Positions 7,188 to 15,539 of a DNA stretch of 45,110 nucleotides are shown one piece after another (positions within the stretch are counted from its first letter, which is position 1; each line of letters starts with the position of its first letter). The translations under genes and the position numbers were made by a program. The notes under the pieces were generated by a model. That model was not told where the DNA came from. It was given only the letters and a program-made list of their open reading frames with translations, and ran no database searches. Source of the DNA: Actinomycetota bacterium (GTDB lineage: Bacteria > Actinomycetota > CADDZG01 > JAHWKV01); NCBI GenBank assembly GCA_035759705.1, contig DASTUJ010000175.1:1-45110 (forward strand), written 5' to 3'.

Positions 7188-8513
7188 ATGGGCAAACTTT
7201 TCGGCACCGACGGCGTCCGGGGCGTCGCCAACTCCCAGCTGACCCCCGACCTGGCGCTGCGGCTCGGCCGGGCAGCGGCGACCGAGCTGGCATCCGGCCG
7301 GAAGCGACCACGCGTGGTTATCGGGCGGGACACCCGGATTTCCGGGCCGATGCTGCAGTCGGCACTGGCGGCGGGGATCATGTCGGCCGGGGCGGAGGTT
7401 GTAGACGCCGGGGTCGTCCCGACACCCGCCGTGGCTTTCTGGGTCACCACCCTCGGGGCCTCCGCCGGGGCGGTCATCTCGGCTTCCCACAACCCTTATC
7501 TCGACAACGGCATCAAGTTTTTCGGGGGCGACGGGTTCAAGCTGAGCGACGAGCAGGAGTCCCGGATCGAAGCGCTGGTCGACGCCGTCCCGAGCGGGTC
7601 CGAGATGGGCAGCAGCGGCGCCCTCACCGACGCCCACCACCTGTACGTCAAACATGCGCTGGACTCGCTGGAGGGCCGCAGCCTCGAGGGGCTTCGTGTG
7701 GTCCTGGACTGCTCCAACGGAGCCGCCTTCCGCACCAGCCCCGAAGCGTTCCAACGGGCGGGAGCCGAGGTGACCGTCATCAACGCCGACCCCGACGGCG
7801 TGAACATCAACGCAGGGTGCGGGTCGCAGCACCTGGGAGGGCTGGTCGACAGGGTCCGGGCGACCGGGGCCCACCTCGGCCTGGCCCACGACGGAGACGC
7901 CGACCGGGTAATCGCGGCCGACGAGCAGGGCCGCGTGGTGGACGGGGACTGCCTGATCGCGGCTCTGGCAATCGAGCTGAAGGAAGCCGGAAAGCTCGAC
8001 AACAACCTGGTGGTCTCGACGGTCATGGCCAACCTCGGCTTCCGGCGAGCGATGGCTGCCGCCGGGATCGAGCTCGTGGAGACGCCGGTGGGGGACCGCT
8101 ACGTGCTGGAGAAGATGCGTGAGACGGGCGCCGCCATCGGCGGAGAGCAGTCCGGTCATGTGATCTTCTCGAAGTTTTCGACCACCGGCGACGGCCTGAT
8201 CACGGGCCTTCGCCTCGCCGGGCTGATGGTCTCGTCGGGCCGTAAGCTGTCCGAGCTGGCGGCGGTCGTCGAGAAGTTTCCGCAGGTGCTGGTGAACGTG
8301 CCGGTCTCCGACGCCCGCCGGGCCGGTGCGTCGAGGGCCCTCGCCGACGCGGTCGAGGCGGCGCAGAAGGACATGGGCGACCGTGGCCGGGTGCTGGTCA
8401 GGCCATCCGGAACCGAGCCCCTGGTGCGGGTGATGGTTGAGGCACCCGACACCCAGACCGCCGACTCGGTGGCGGCAGGTCTGGCGGCCTTGATCGCCGC
8501 CGAGGCGCTCTGA
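7188..8513 (+). CDS. glmM: Phosphoglucosamine mutase
   Basis: This 441-residue cytoplasmic enzyme converts glucosamine-6-phosphate to glucosamine-1-phosphate for UDP-GlcNAc and hence peptidoglycan. Family features: N-terminal MGKLFGTDGVRGVANSQLTP, the active-site serine loop VISASHNPYLDNGIKFFG (phosphoserine Ser100), the Mg-binding DGDADRV loop, the sugar-binding GEQSGHVIFS and the phosphate-binding RPSGTEPLVRVMVE near the C-terminus. Length is normal. glmM downstream of rpsI is the usual actinobacterial order. The start is fixed by the invariant N-terminus. Confidence 0.96.
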   Translation: MGKLFGTDGVRGVANSQLTPDLALRLGRAAATELASGRKRPRVVIGRDTRISGPMLQSALAAGIMSAGAEVVDAGVVPTPAVAFWVTTLGASAGAVISASHNPYLDNGIKFFGGDGFKLSDEQESRIEALVDAVPSGSEMGSSGALTDAHHLYVKHALDSLEGRSLEGLRVVLDCSNGAAFRTSPEAFQRAGAEVTVINADPDGVNINAGCGSQHLGGLVDRVRATGAHLGLAHDGDADRVIAADEQGRVVDGDCLIAALAIELKEAGKLDNNLVVSTVMANLGFRRAMAAAGIELVETPVGDRYVLEKMRETGAAIGGEQSGHVIFSKFSTTGDGLITGLRLAGLMVSSGRKLSELAAVVEKFPQVLVNVPVSDARRAGASRALADAVEAAQKDMGDRGRVLVRPSGTEPLVRVMVEAPDTQTADSVAAGLAALIAAEAL

Positions 8514-8565
8514 GGGCGGTTCCCGGCGCTCTACTTAAGAGTCTGCCAAGAACATTAGAGAAACC

Positions 8566-8618
8566 TTGTGGAACCGGTGGATGCTGGGTATAAGCTTTCC
8601 GGTACCGAATTAGGTACC
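8566..8618 (+). promoter_or_regulatory. Promoter with a repeated GGTACC dyad upstream of the STAS gene
   Basis: A good sigma-70-type promoter is present: TTGTGG (8566-8571), 17-base spacer, TATAAG (8589-8594). Just downstream, GGTACC occurs twice (8601-8606 and 8613-8618) around GAATTA. Because GGTACC is palindromic, the pair forms both direct and inverted repeats overlapping the predicted transcription start, as an operator might. The sequence CTGGGTAT within it also resembles the -10 of SigB-like promoters. Confidence 0.45.
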
Positions 8619-8686
8619 AGTTCGGCCCGCCTCTCCCCAGTCTTCAGGGACCTCGGTCACACTGGGCCTCCCATAAGGACGCACCC

Positions 8687-9058
8687 TTGCCCGCAAACGC
8701 TCGCACCGCCGACGGCTACTTCTTGGTCGACACGCAGCACAACGATCGGTCGTCCAGCCTGTACCTCAAAGGGGAGCTGGACCTGGGTTCCGCCGACATC
8801 CTGAGCGACGCCCTCACCCCCATTGAGATCGCCGGGTCCGGCCCGCTGATCATCGACATGGCCGAGGTCCGCTTTCTGGACTGTTCGGGGCTCTCCGTGC
8901 TGCTGGGGGCCTACAACCGGGCTTGCCGGGACGACCGCGACCTGTTCATCACCAACGCGCAGCCCGCCGTCCGCCGGATTTTCACCCTGACCGGGTGCAA
9001 ACACCTCCTCAACGGCAGCGCAAGGCAAGAGCCCGCAGGCGTCAAAACCCCCGCCTGA
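8687..9058 (+). CDS. STAS-domain anti-sigma factor antagonist (SpoIIAA/RsbV-like)
   Basis: This 123-residue single-domain protein has the STAS fold pattern: SSSLYLKGELDLGSAD (strands 1-2), PLIIDMAEVRFLDCSGLSVL with the conserved phosphorylatable Ser67 in DCSGL, then LFITNAQPAVRRIFTLTG. Proteins of this family bind an anti-sigma kinase and release a partner sigma factor when unphosphorylated. The TTG start at 8687 follows AAGGA (8677-8681) with good spacing. No anti-sigma or sigma gene is adjacent, so the partner must be elsewhere. The last 20 residues are a non-conserved tail. Confidence 0.85.
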   Translation: MPANARTADGYFLVDTQHNDRSSSLYLKGELDLGSADILSDALTPIEIAGSGPLIIDMAEVRFLDCSGLSVLLGAYNRACRDDRDLFITNAQPAVRRIFTLTGCKHLLNGSARQEPAGVKTPA

Positions 9059-9068
9059 CAGCCCTCCC

Positions 9069-9074
9069 TACAAT
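9069..9074 (+). promoter_or_regulatory. Probable -10 element of a leaderless nnr transcript
   Basis: TACAAT ends 6 bases before the GTG start at 9081, with no ribosome-binding site between. Confidence 0.45.
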
Positions 9075-9080
9075 GGGCGG

Positions 9081-10610
9081 GTGCAAAAAGTACTGACCCC
9101 CTCGCAGATGGCCGCGGCCGACCAGGCTGCGGCTGACTCCGGCATTCCCTCGGCGGACCTGATGGATCGCGCCGGGCGGGGGGCCGGCCGGGTGGCCGTC
9201 GAGATGCTGGGCGGAACCTACGGGGGCAGGGTGACCGTGTTGTGCGGCAAAGGGAACAACGCCGGCGACGGGTTCGTCGCAGCCGCCTATCTGGCCCGCC
9301 GCGGGGTGGCGTGCAACGTGGTACTGATGGCGGACCCTGCCGACCTCAAGGGCGACGCCCTCGACGCCTTCGACAAGATGAAGGGCTCGGGCGTGAGGGC
9401 CTGGCCCTACGACGGCGTGCGGCTGGAGCGGGAGCTGGACCGCTCCGACCTGGCGGTCGACGCCATGCTCGGGACCGGGTTCAAGGGTTCCCTAAAAGGC
9501 CAGATGGCGGAGGCGGCCGCGGTGCTGAACGCCAATCCGGTGCACGTGCTGGCGGTCGACATACCGTCTGGGGTCAACGGCGAAACCGGACTGGTCGAAG
9601 GCGAGGCGGTTTCGGCCTCGAGGACGCTCACCCTGGCTGCGCTGAAGACCGGCCTGCTGCTGCAGCCCGGCGCCCGCTACGCCGGGCGGGTCACCGTCGA
9701 GGACATCGGCATCCCGGACGAGATGATGGAAACCGACCTCTACCTGGCAGGCGCTGACGACCTTGGACGGGCGCTTCCACCCCGGCCGGCAACCGCCCAC
9801 AAACGCAGCGTCGGCAAGGTCCTGGTGGTCGCGGGGTCGGTGTCGATGGCCGGAGCGGTCGTGCTCACCGCCACGGGGGCGCTTCGGGCCGGGGCGGGGC
9901 TGGTTCGTATGGCGGTCCCGGATTGCATCGGCGGGCTGGTCGGGCCGCAGGTTATCGAGGCGCTCACCGCCCGCTTGCCGGACACCGCCAACGGAGCATT
10001 CAGCTTCGAAGGCGTGGGCAAGGTGTTGGAGCTGGCCGCCCAGATGCAGGTGGTGGCTCTGGGCCCCGGAATTGGGAAAGATACCGAGACGATGAACTTT
10101 GTGACCGAGGTCCTGGGCGAGGTGGAGCAACCGGTGGTGCTCGACGCCGACGCCCTTTCGGCTTTCCAGGGCCACCCGGAGAGGCTCAAGGAGCGCAGGG
10201 CCCCGACGATCCTCACCCCGCACTCCGGTGAGCTCGGGAGGCTGCTCGGCAGGTCGCCGGCCGATATCGACGCGAACCGAATCGCCTCCGTCCGGGAAGC
10301 GGCAGAGCGCACCGGCGCCGTGGTTCTGCTGAAGGGCGCCCGCACCGTGGTGGCCCGTCCCGACGGGCACACGGTGATGGTCGACGCCGGAGGGCCGGTG
10401 CTGGCCACCGGGGGCTCGGGCGACGTGCTGACCGGCGTGATAGCCGCCCTGGCGGCCGGCACCGACGCCTTCACGGCCGCCTGGGCGGGCGCCTGCCTCC
10501 ACGGGCTGGCCGGCGACACGCTGGCCGAGTGGATGGGGGAGCGTGGCGTCGTGGCCGGGGACCTGCTGAAAGCACTGCCCCTGGTGATCCATCAGGTCTC
10601 CACGGCATGA
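9081..10610 (+). CDS. nnr: Bifunctional NAD(P)H-hydrate repair enzyme (epimerase + dehydratase)
   Basis: This 509-residue fusion repairs damaged NAD(P)HX. Residues 1-about 215 are the YjeF-N epimerase domain (GRVTVLCGKGNNAGDGFVAA, then VDAMLGTGFKG and AVDIPSGVNGETG). Residues about 220-509 are the ribokinase-like ADP-dependent dehydratase (KRSVGKVLVVAGSVSMAGAV, VALGPGIGKDTE, PTILTPHSGELGRLLG and the GGSGDVLTGVIAALAAG signature). Both halves look intact. The TGA overlaps the alr ATG by four bases (ATGA). Association with alr is common in Actinomycetota. The GTG start gives the usual QKVLTPSQM N-terminus. Confidence 0.94.
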   Translation: MQKVLTPSQMAAADQAAADSGIPSADLMDRAGRGAGRVAVEMLGGTYGGRVTVLCGKGNNAGDGFVAAAYLARRGVACNVVLMADPADLKGDALDAFDKMKGSGVRAWPYDGVRLERELDRSDLAVDAMLGTGFKGSLKGQMAEAAAVLNANPVHVLAVDIPSGVNGETGLVEGEAVSASRTLTLAALKTGLLLQPGARYAGRVTVEDIGIPDEMMETDLYLAGADDLGRALPPRPATAHKRSVGKVLVVAGSVSMAGAVVLTATGALRAGAGLVRMAVPDCIGGLVGPQVIEALTARLPDTANGAFSFEGVGKVLELAAQMQVVALGPGIGKDTETMNFVTEVLGEVEQPVVLDADALSAFQGHPERLKERRAPTILTPHSGELGRLLGRSPADIDANRIASVREAAERTGAVVLLKGARTVVARPDGHTVMVDAGGPVLATGGSGDVLTGVIAALAAGTDAFTAAWAGACLHGLAGDTLAEWMGERGVVAGDLLKALPLVIHQVSTA

Positions 10611-11743
10611 ACAACGGACCCGATCTGGATACCGGCGCCCTGGCCCTTTGGGCCGAGGTCGACCTTGCCTGCATCCGCCGCAACGTCTCCCGCATCAAGG
10701 GGCTGATCACGCCCGGCACGCTGCTGCTGGCGGTCGTGAAGGCCAATGCCTACGGCCACGGCGAGGTGGAGGCGGCAGGGGCCGCAATCGACGGCGGCGC
10801 CGACTGGCTGGGGGTCGCCCGGGTAGAGGAGGGGGCCGCCCTGCGGCGGGCGGGGGTCGACCGGCCGATTCTTCTGCTCGCCCAGCCTCCGCTGAACGCC
10901 CTGCCTGCAGCCGCCGAGTACAACCTCACGCCGACGATCTACACCGAGGAGGCCGCCCGGGCCTGGTCGGAGCAGGCCGGGCCTTCAGGGCGCCTCAGAT
11001 GCCACCTCAAGGTCGACACCGGCATGCACCGGTATGGGGTGCCCTGCGAGGACGCCGGGCGTTTCATCGATCTGATGCGCTCTCTGGACGGGGTGGAGCT
11101 CGAAGGCATCTGGACCCACTTCGCGGTGGCGGAGGACGTGTCGAACTCCTTCACGTCGCAGCAGCACAAGCTGTTCGGTGAGCTGCTCGACGGGCTGGGC
11201 AGCCGGACCGAGGGCCTGATCCGCCACATGTCGAACTCGGCCGGGTCCCTGACCTTCCCGGAGGCGCATCTGGACCTGGTGAGGACCGGGATCGCCAGCT
11301 ACGGCATCTACCCGTCGCCCGCCCTGTCCGAGACTCTGGAGCTGGAGCCGGCAATGAGCCTCAAGTCCCGGGTCGGGATGGTCAAACGCCTGCCGGCGGG
11401 GGAGTCGATCTCCTACGGGCAGCGCTACACGTTGAGCCGGGACGGGTGGGTTGCCACGATCCCCTGCGGCTACGCCGACGGGCTGCGCCGGGCGCTGACC
11501 AACTCCGGCGAGGTGCTCATCCGGGGCAAGCGCTACCGGATCTCGGGGACCATCACCATGGACCACTTCCTGGTCGACGCAGGCGACGACGAGCTGCAGG
11601 TCGGCGACGAGGTGGTGATCCTCGGCCGCCAGGGCGACGAGGAGGTCACGGCCCAGGAGATGGCGGACAAGCTCGAGACGATTCCCTACGAGGTGGTCTG
11701 CGGCATCAGCGCCCGGGTGCGGCGGGTCTACCTGAACCGGTAG
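10607..11743 (+). CDS. alr: Alanine racemase
   Basis: This 378-residue PLP enzyme interconverts L- and D-alanine for peptidoglycan. The PLP-binding lysine is in LLLAVVKANAYGHGEVE (Lys45). Other motifs: HLKVDTGMHRYGV, EGIWTHFAVAED, HMSNSAGSL, the catalytic-tyrosine region GESISYGQRYT and GYADGLRRALTNSG. The ATG at 10607 overlaps the nnr stop and gives the expected N-terminus (WAEVDLACIRRNV); an in-frame upstream start at 10529 lies inside nnr and adds unrelated residues. The product is cytoplasmic. Confidence 0.95.
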   Translation: MNNGPDLDTGALALWAEVDLACIRRNVSRIKGLITPGTLLLAVVKANAYGHGEVEAAGAAIDGGADWLGVARVEEGAALRRAGVDRPILLLAQPPLNALPAAAEYNLTPTIYTEEAARAWSEQAGPSGRLRCHLKVDTGMHRYGVPCEDAGRFIDLMRSLDGVELEGIWTHFAVAEDVSNSFTSQQHKLFGELLDGLGSRTEGLIRHMSNSAGSLTFPEAHLDLVRTGIASYGIYPSPALSETLELEPAMSLKSRVGMVKRLPAGESISYGQRYTLSRDGWVATIPCGYADGLRRALTNSGEVLIRGKRYRISGTITMDHFLVDAGDDELQVGDEVVILGRQGDEEVTAQEMADKLETIPYEVVCGISARVRRVYLNR

Positions 11744-11841
11744 TGGACTCCTAGGAACTGCCCAGTCGCTATCATCTAGGGAACGGGTGGGGACTAGATA
11801 CGTCGCGCCTTGGGTTCGGTTTCGGTTGGGGGTGATGTGTT

Positions 11842-12501
11842 GTGTGGCAGACGCTCGATGAGGCAAAGGTCGAGGCCCTCGGATGCACCCGCTGCCGCCT
11901 GTCGGCCACCCGGACGCAGGTCGTCTGGCTGGACGGCAACCCGGATTCGGACCTGATGTTCGTCGGCGAGGCCCCCGGCATGAACGAGGACAAGATCGGC
12001 AGGCCCTTTGTCGGCGCCGCCGGAAAGCTGCTGGACCAGCTTCTCGACTCCATCGGGCTCGACAGGGGTAAATGTGTGATTTGCAACGTCATCAAGTGCC
12101 GGCCGCCGGGCAACCGTAACCCCGAGGCCGACGAGATCGCCACCTGCAGCCCCTACCTCAGAGCTCAGATCGATTTCATCAAGCCCACCGTGATCGTCAC
12201 CCTCGGCAACTTCGCAACCCGGTTCATCCTGGAGCGCCAGATTTCGATCACCCGGGCGCGGGGCCAGATATTCCGGGCGTTCGGCGCCAAGGTGATCCCC
12301 ACCTTCCACCCGGCGGCCGCCCTGCACTCGGGCGGTGTCACCTCACCCCAGTTCGCCCTGCTCCGCTCCGACTTCAAACTGGTCTCCTCCGAGCTCGCCA
12401 AGGGCAAACGACCCCCGGCCCCGCCTCCTGTTGCCGTGGCGCCGGTCCCGGCGCCCGTTCCGGTGGTCGAGGCGCTGGTCCAGCAGGACTCGCTTTTTTA
12501 A
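11842..12501 (+). CDS. Type-4 uracil-DNA glycosylase with iron-sulfur cluster
   Basis: This 219-residue protein removes uracil from DNA. Family-4 UDG features: four cluster cysteines (Cys15, Cys18 in GCTRCRLS, then Cys86 and Cys102), the motif [19 protein letters not shown] (GEAPG), and the C-terminal [11 protein letters not shown] in place of the HPS motif of family 1. A Pro/Val-rich tail (about 188-219) is not conserved. The GTG at 11842 follows GGGGGTGAT. Its placement between alr and tsaE is notable, and it ends one base before the tsaE TTG, so the two are probably co-transcribed. A possible promoter -10 (TATCAT) lies around 11769. Confidence 0.93.
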   Translation: MWQTLDEAKVEALGCTRCRLSATRTQVVWLDGNPDSDLMFVGEAPGMNEDKIGRPFVGAAGKLLDQLLDSIGLDRGKCVICNVIKCRPPGNRNPEADEIATCSPYLRAQIDFIKPTVIVTLGNFATRFILERQISITRARGQIFRAFGAKVIPTFHPAAALHSGGVTSPQFALLRSDFKLVSSELAKGKRPPAPPPVAVAPVPAPVPVVEALVQQDSLF

Positions 12502-12502
12502 A

Positions 12503-13081
12503 TTGGCCACTTCCCCGAGACCCAAGAAGCTCACGATTAAATCCCACTCCTCCGAGGAGACCCAAAGCCTCGGCGGGCTGCTGGCGCCGCTGCTGGTTCC
12601 GGGCGACGTCCTGGTGATGTCCGGCGACCTGGGGGCCGGGAAGACCACCTTCGTACAGGGCCTGGCCCACGGCCTGGGCATCGTGGAGCGGGTCACCTCG
12701 CCGACCTTCGTGCTGATGAAGGAGTACCAGGGCGGGCGTTTCCCGCTGATGCACCTGGACGTCTACCGTCTGGGCAAGGTCCAGGAGGTCATCGACCTCG
12801 GCATCGACGAGTACTTCGACCCGTCCTACGTGGTGGTCGTCGAGTGGGGGGACAAGGTAGAGCCTCTGCTGCCCCAGGACCACCTGACGATCGAGCTGGT
12901 CCACGAGGGCGGCGACGTCCGCAACATCACCCTCACCGGCAAGGGGACGCCGTGGGCGGGCCGGATGGCCTCGATCAAAAAGATGGTCGAGGGCCTGGGC
13001 GTCTCCACCCGGGCCCAGGGGCCCCGCATCGGCCAGGACTTCGAGCCGGGAAGCCCCACCGAATCCGGACGGAACAATTAA
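12503..13081 (+). CDS. tsaE: tRNA t6A biosynthesis ATPase TsaE
   Basis: This P-loop ATPase works with TsaB and TsaD to make N6-threonylcarbamoyladenosine at position 37 of ANN-decoding tRNAs. Walker A is [10 protein letters not shown] (41-50), followed by [13 protein letters not shown] and HLDVYRL. The family is usually about 150 residues; here the product is 192, with a C-terminal extension of about 40 residues ([20 protein letters not shown] and onward). The TTG at 12503 is the only start that avoids running back through the glycosylase gene. tsaB begins 3 bases downstream. Confidence 0.93.
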   Translation: MATSPRPKKLTIKSHSSEETQSLGGLLAPLLVPGDVLVMSGDLGAGKTTFVQGLAHGLGIVERVTSPTFVLMKEYQGGRFPLMHLDVYRLGKVQEVIDLGIDEYFDPSYVVVVEWGDKVEPLLPQDHLTIELVHEGGDVRNITLTGKGTPWAGRMASIKKMVEGLGVSTRAQGPRIGQDFEPGSPTESGRNN

Positions 13082-13084
13082 CTG

Positions 13085-13789
13085 ATGCTGGTTCTGGGGA
13101 TAGAGACGTCGACGCCAGCCGCCTCGGTGACCATCGGGTCGGAGCAGGGGATCATCGGCTCGTGCCTGGTCTCCCGCGGCGTGAGCCATGGGTCGTTCAT
13201 CCTGCCGGCCGTCGAGTTCCTGATGAAGGAGGCCGACCTCAGTTACCGGAACCTGTCGGCGATCGCCGTGGGGCTCGGCCCCGGGCTGTACACCGGCCTC
13301 AGGGTGGGCGTGGCTACCGCCAAGACACTGGCGCAGGCCCTCTCGGTGCCGATCATCGGCGTGTCGTCGCTCGACCTTCTGGCGTTCGACGTCCGGTACT
13401 CGAACAAGCTGATCTGCCCGGTGATCGACGCCAAGCGCAAGGAGGTCTTCTTCGCGTTTTACCGCCAGGTGCCCGGGGGCATAACTCGGGAGAGCAGCTA
13501 CGTGGTGGGAAGCCCGGAACGGCTGCTGGCGGAGATGGAGGGGAGCAAAGACGACTTCCTGCTTGTCGGCAACGGCGCCCTGCTCTACCGGGAACGGCTG
13601 GACGGCGCCCACAAGGTGGAGTTCGGATCGATGGCCAACGCATTTCCCGGGGCGGCATCGCTCGTCGAGCTGGCCCTGCCCCGGCTGTACCGGGAGGACT
13701 ACGACCGCCTGTTCGACCTCGAGCCGCTGTACATGCGCCGCTCGGACGCCGAGATCAACTGGGAAAAGAAAGCCGCAGGTAACAATTGA
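13085..13789 (+). CDS. tsaB: tRNA t6A biosynthesis protein TsaB
   Basis: This 234-residue ASKHA-fold protein is the inactive paralogue and scaffold partner of TsaD. Motifs: VLGIETSTPAASVTIG at the N-terminus and AIAVGLGPGLYTGLRVGVATAKTLAQAL, diagnostic for TsaB. The C-terminal half (about 110-234) is divergent, as in the family. The ATG at 13085 lies 3 bases after the tsaE stop, and the TGA overlaps the rimI ATG (TGATG). It is part of the tsaE-tsaB-rimI-tsaD unit. Confidence 0.93.
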   Translation: MLVLGIETSTPAASVTIGSEQGIIGSCLVSRGVSHGSFILPAVEFLMKEADLSYRNLSAIAVGLGPGLYTGLRVGVATAKTLAQALSVPIIGVSSLDLLAFDVRYSNKLICPVIDAKRKEVFFAFYRQVPGGITRESSYVVGSPERLLAEMEGSKDDFLLVGNGALLYRERLDGAHKVEFGSMANAFPGAASLVELALPRLYREDYDRLFDLEPLYMRRSDAEINWEKKAAGNN

Positions 13790-14355
13790 TGGCTCTGGCG
13801 AACCCCCAGGAGCTGGATCTCAGCCGCGTGGAGCTGGTCACGATGCGCCGGCGCCACGTCCGGCAGGTGATGAGGATCGAGGCCCAGGTCTACCCGCGCC
13901 CGTGGAGCTCGGCGCTGTTCCTCCAGGAGATAGTCCGCCGGGCGGACCGGATCTACCTGGCGGCCCGTTACGAGGGCGACGTCATCGGTTACGGCGGCCT
14001 GATCACCTCGGGCCTGGAGGCTCACATCACCACAATTGCCGTCGACCCCGTCTACCACCGCACCGGCGTGGGGACCAAGATGATGATCGGCCTGCTGGAC
14101 GCCGCCATCGAGAGGGGCGCCCGGACGCTGTCGCTGGAGGTGCGCCGCTCCAACTACGCCGCGCAGAACATGTACGAGAAGTTCGGGTTCCGGCCGGTGG
14201 GACTTCGCCCCGGCTACTACGTGGAGACCGGTGAGGATGCGATCGTGATGTGGGTGGACCAGACCGACGGGCCGGAGTACGCAGAGATGCTCGACCGGAT
14301 GCGTGCGAAGCTGGCGGCTCGGGGAAGCGGACGAAGGGAGATCGCCGGTGGCTAG
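13789..14355 (+). CDS. rimI: Ribosomal-protein-alanine N-acetyltransferase-like GNAT protein
   Basis: This 188-residue GNAT-fold acetyltransferase has the acetyl-CoA-binding motif VDPVYHRTGVGTKMMIGLL (R/Q-x2-G-x-G/A form) and the C-terminal NYAAQNMYEKFGFRPVGLRPGYY typical of RimI. RimI acetylates the N-terminus of ribosomal protein S18 in E. coli; location between tsaB and tsaD supports the assignment. The ATG at 13789 overlaps the tsaB stop; a TTG three bases earlier is an alternative. The 3' end overlaps the tsaD start by eight bases. Confidence 0.9.
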   Translation: MALANPQELDLSRVELVTMRRRHVRQVMRIEAQVYPRPWSSALFLQEIVRRADRIYLAARYEGDVIGYGGLITSGLEAHITTIAVDPVYHRTGVGTKMMIGLLDAAIERGARTLSLEVRRSNYAAQNMYEKFGFRPVGLRPGYYVETGEDAIVMWVDQTDGPEYAEMLDRMRAKLAARGSGRREIAGG

Positions 14356-15484
14356 CGAGGTATCACCACCCTCGGTGGACATCCCGAAGGTCGACATCCC
14401 CGACCTCGTGGGCGACCTCGACGTCGACATGATCATCCAGACCGAGACCGAGATCGACGAGCTGGAGAAGTTCGACGAGCAGACCATGATCCTAGGCATC
14501 GAGACGTCGTGCGACGAGACCGGCGTGGCGATCCTTCGGGGCGGCGACCAGGTGCTGGCGAACATCATCTCGTCGTCGGCCGACCTGCACAGCAAGTACG
14601 GCGGTGTGGTCCCCGAGGTCGCCTCCCGGGCCCACGTCCAGGCGCTGAACCCGGCGATCGCCGAGGCCCTGCGGAAGGCAGACGTGACGCTCTGGGACAT
14701 GTCGGCGATCGCGGTGACGGTTGGACCGGGCCTGGTCGGGTCGCTGATCGTCGGAGTGGCGGCGGCCAAAGCGCTGGCGTCGGTCCTGGAGGTCCCCCTG
14801 CTGGGGATCAACCACCTCGAGGCCCACATCTACGCCAACTTCCTGGAGCACCCCGACTTTGCGCCGCCCTGTATCGGCCTGATCGTGTCCGGAGGCCACA
14901 CGCTGCTGGTCCACATGCCGGCCCACGGGCTGTACGAGGTGCTGGGGGAGACGTTGGACGACGCCGCCGGCGAGGCGTTCGACAAGATCGCTCGCTATCT
15001 CGGCATCGGTTACCCGGGCGGCCCGGCCATCGACCAGATGGCGCTAGGAGGCAGCAAGCGGGCAATCAGGTTCCCCCGGGCGATGATGAAGAAGGGCTAC
15101 GACTTCTCGTTCTCCGGCCTGAAGACCTCGGTGCGGGACTACATCCGCAAACAGGAGGAGGCGGGCAACGAGATCAACCTGGCCGACGTCTGCGCCTCGT
15201 TCCAGGAGGCGGTGGTCGACGTCCAGGTCCACAAGACGATCAAGGCGGCCCAGGAGTACAACGTGACGAACGTCTTCGTCTCCGGGGGGGTGGCCGCCAA
15301 CTCACGCCTGCGTGAGCTGATGACGGTGATGTGCGAGGAGAACGACCTGCGCCTGTTCTTCCCGTCGCCGGTCTACTGCACCGACAACGCGGCGATGGTC
15401 GCCTGCTGCGGCCACTACCGGTTCCAGCGCGGGATCCGGGCGGACCCGAACATCGACCCGGATCCGAACCTGCACCTGGCGTAG
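14348..15484 (+). CDS. tsaD: tRNA t6A threonylcarbamoyltransferase TsaD with acidic N-terminal extension
   Basis: TsaD transfers the threonylcarbamoyl group to A37 of tRNA. The core begins MILGIETSCDETGVAIL and has the metal-binding HLEAHIYANF (two His, core positions 110 and 114), IVSGGHTLLVH, GEAFDKIARYLG and the C-terminal YCTDNAAMVACCG. The core alone, from ATG 14486, is 332 residues, the normal length. A GTG at 14348 is preceded by AGGGAG (14336-14341) at good spacing and overlaps rimI, adding 46 mostly acidic residues (VDIPKVDIPDLVGDLDVD region). No ribosome-binding site precedes the inner ATG, so I choose the long form. Confidence 0.92.
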   Translation: MASEVSPPSVDIPKVDIPDLVGDLDVDMIIQTETEIDELEKFDEQTMILGIETSCDETGVAILRGGDQVLANIISSSADLHSKYGGVVPEVASRAHVQALNPAIAEALRKADVTLWDMSAIAVTVGPGLVGSLIVGVAAAKALASVLEVPLLGINHLEAHIYANFLEHPDFAPPCIGLIVSGGHTLLVHMPAHGLYEVLGETLDDAAGEAFDKIARYLGIGYPGGPAIDQMALGGSKRAIRFPRAMMKKGYDFSFSGLKTSVRDYIRKQEEAGNEINLADVCASFQEAVVDVQVHKTIKAAQEYNVTNVFVSGGVAANSRLRELMTVMCEENDLRLFFPSPVYCTDNAAMVACCGHYRFQRGIRADPNIDPDPNLHLA

Positions 15485-15539
15485 CTTCGCCCGGATCATT
15501 TGCCCATCCGCCTGTGAGCATCGCTTGTTCTTGCGGGTC

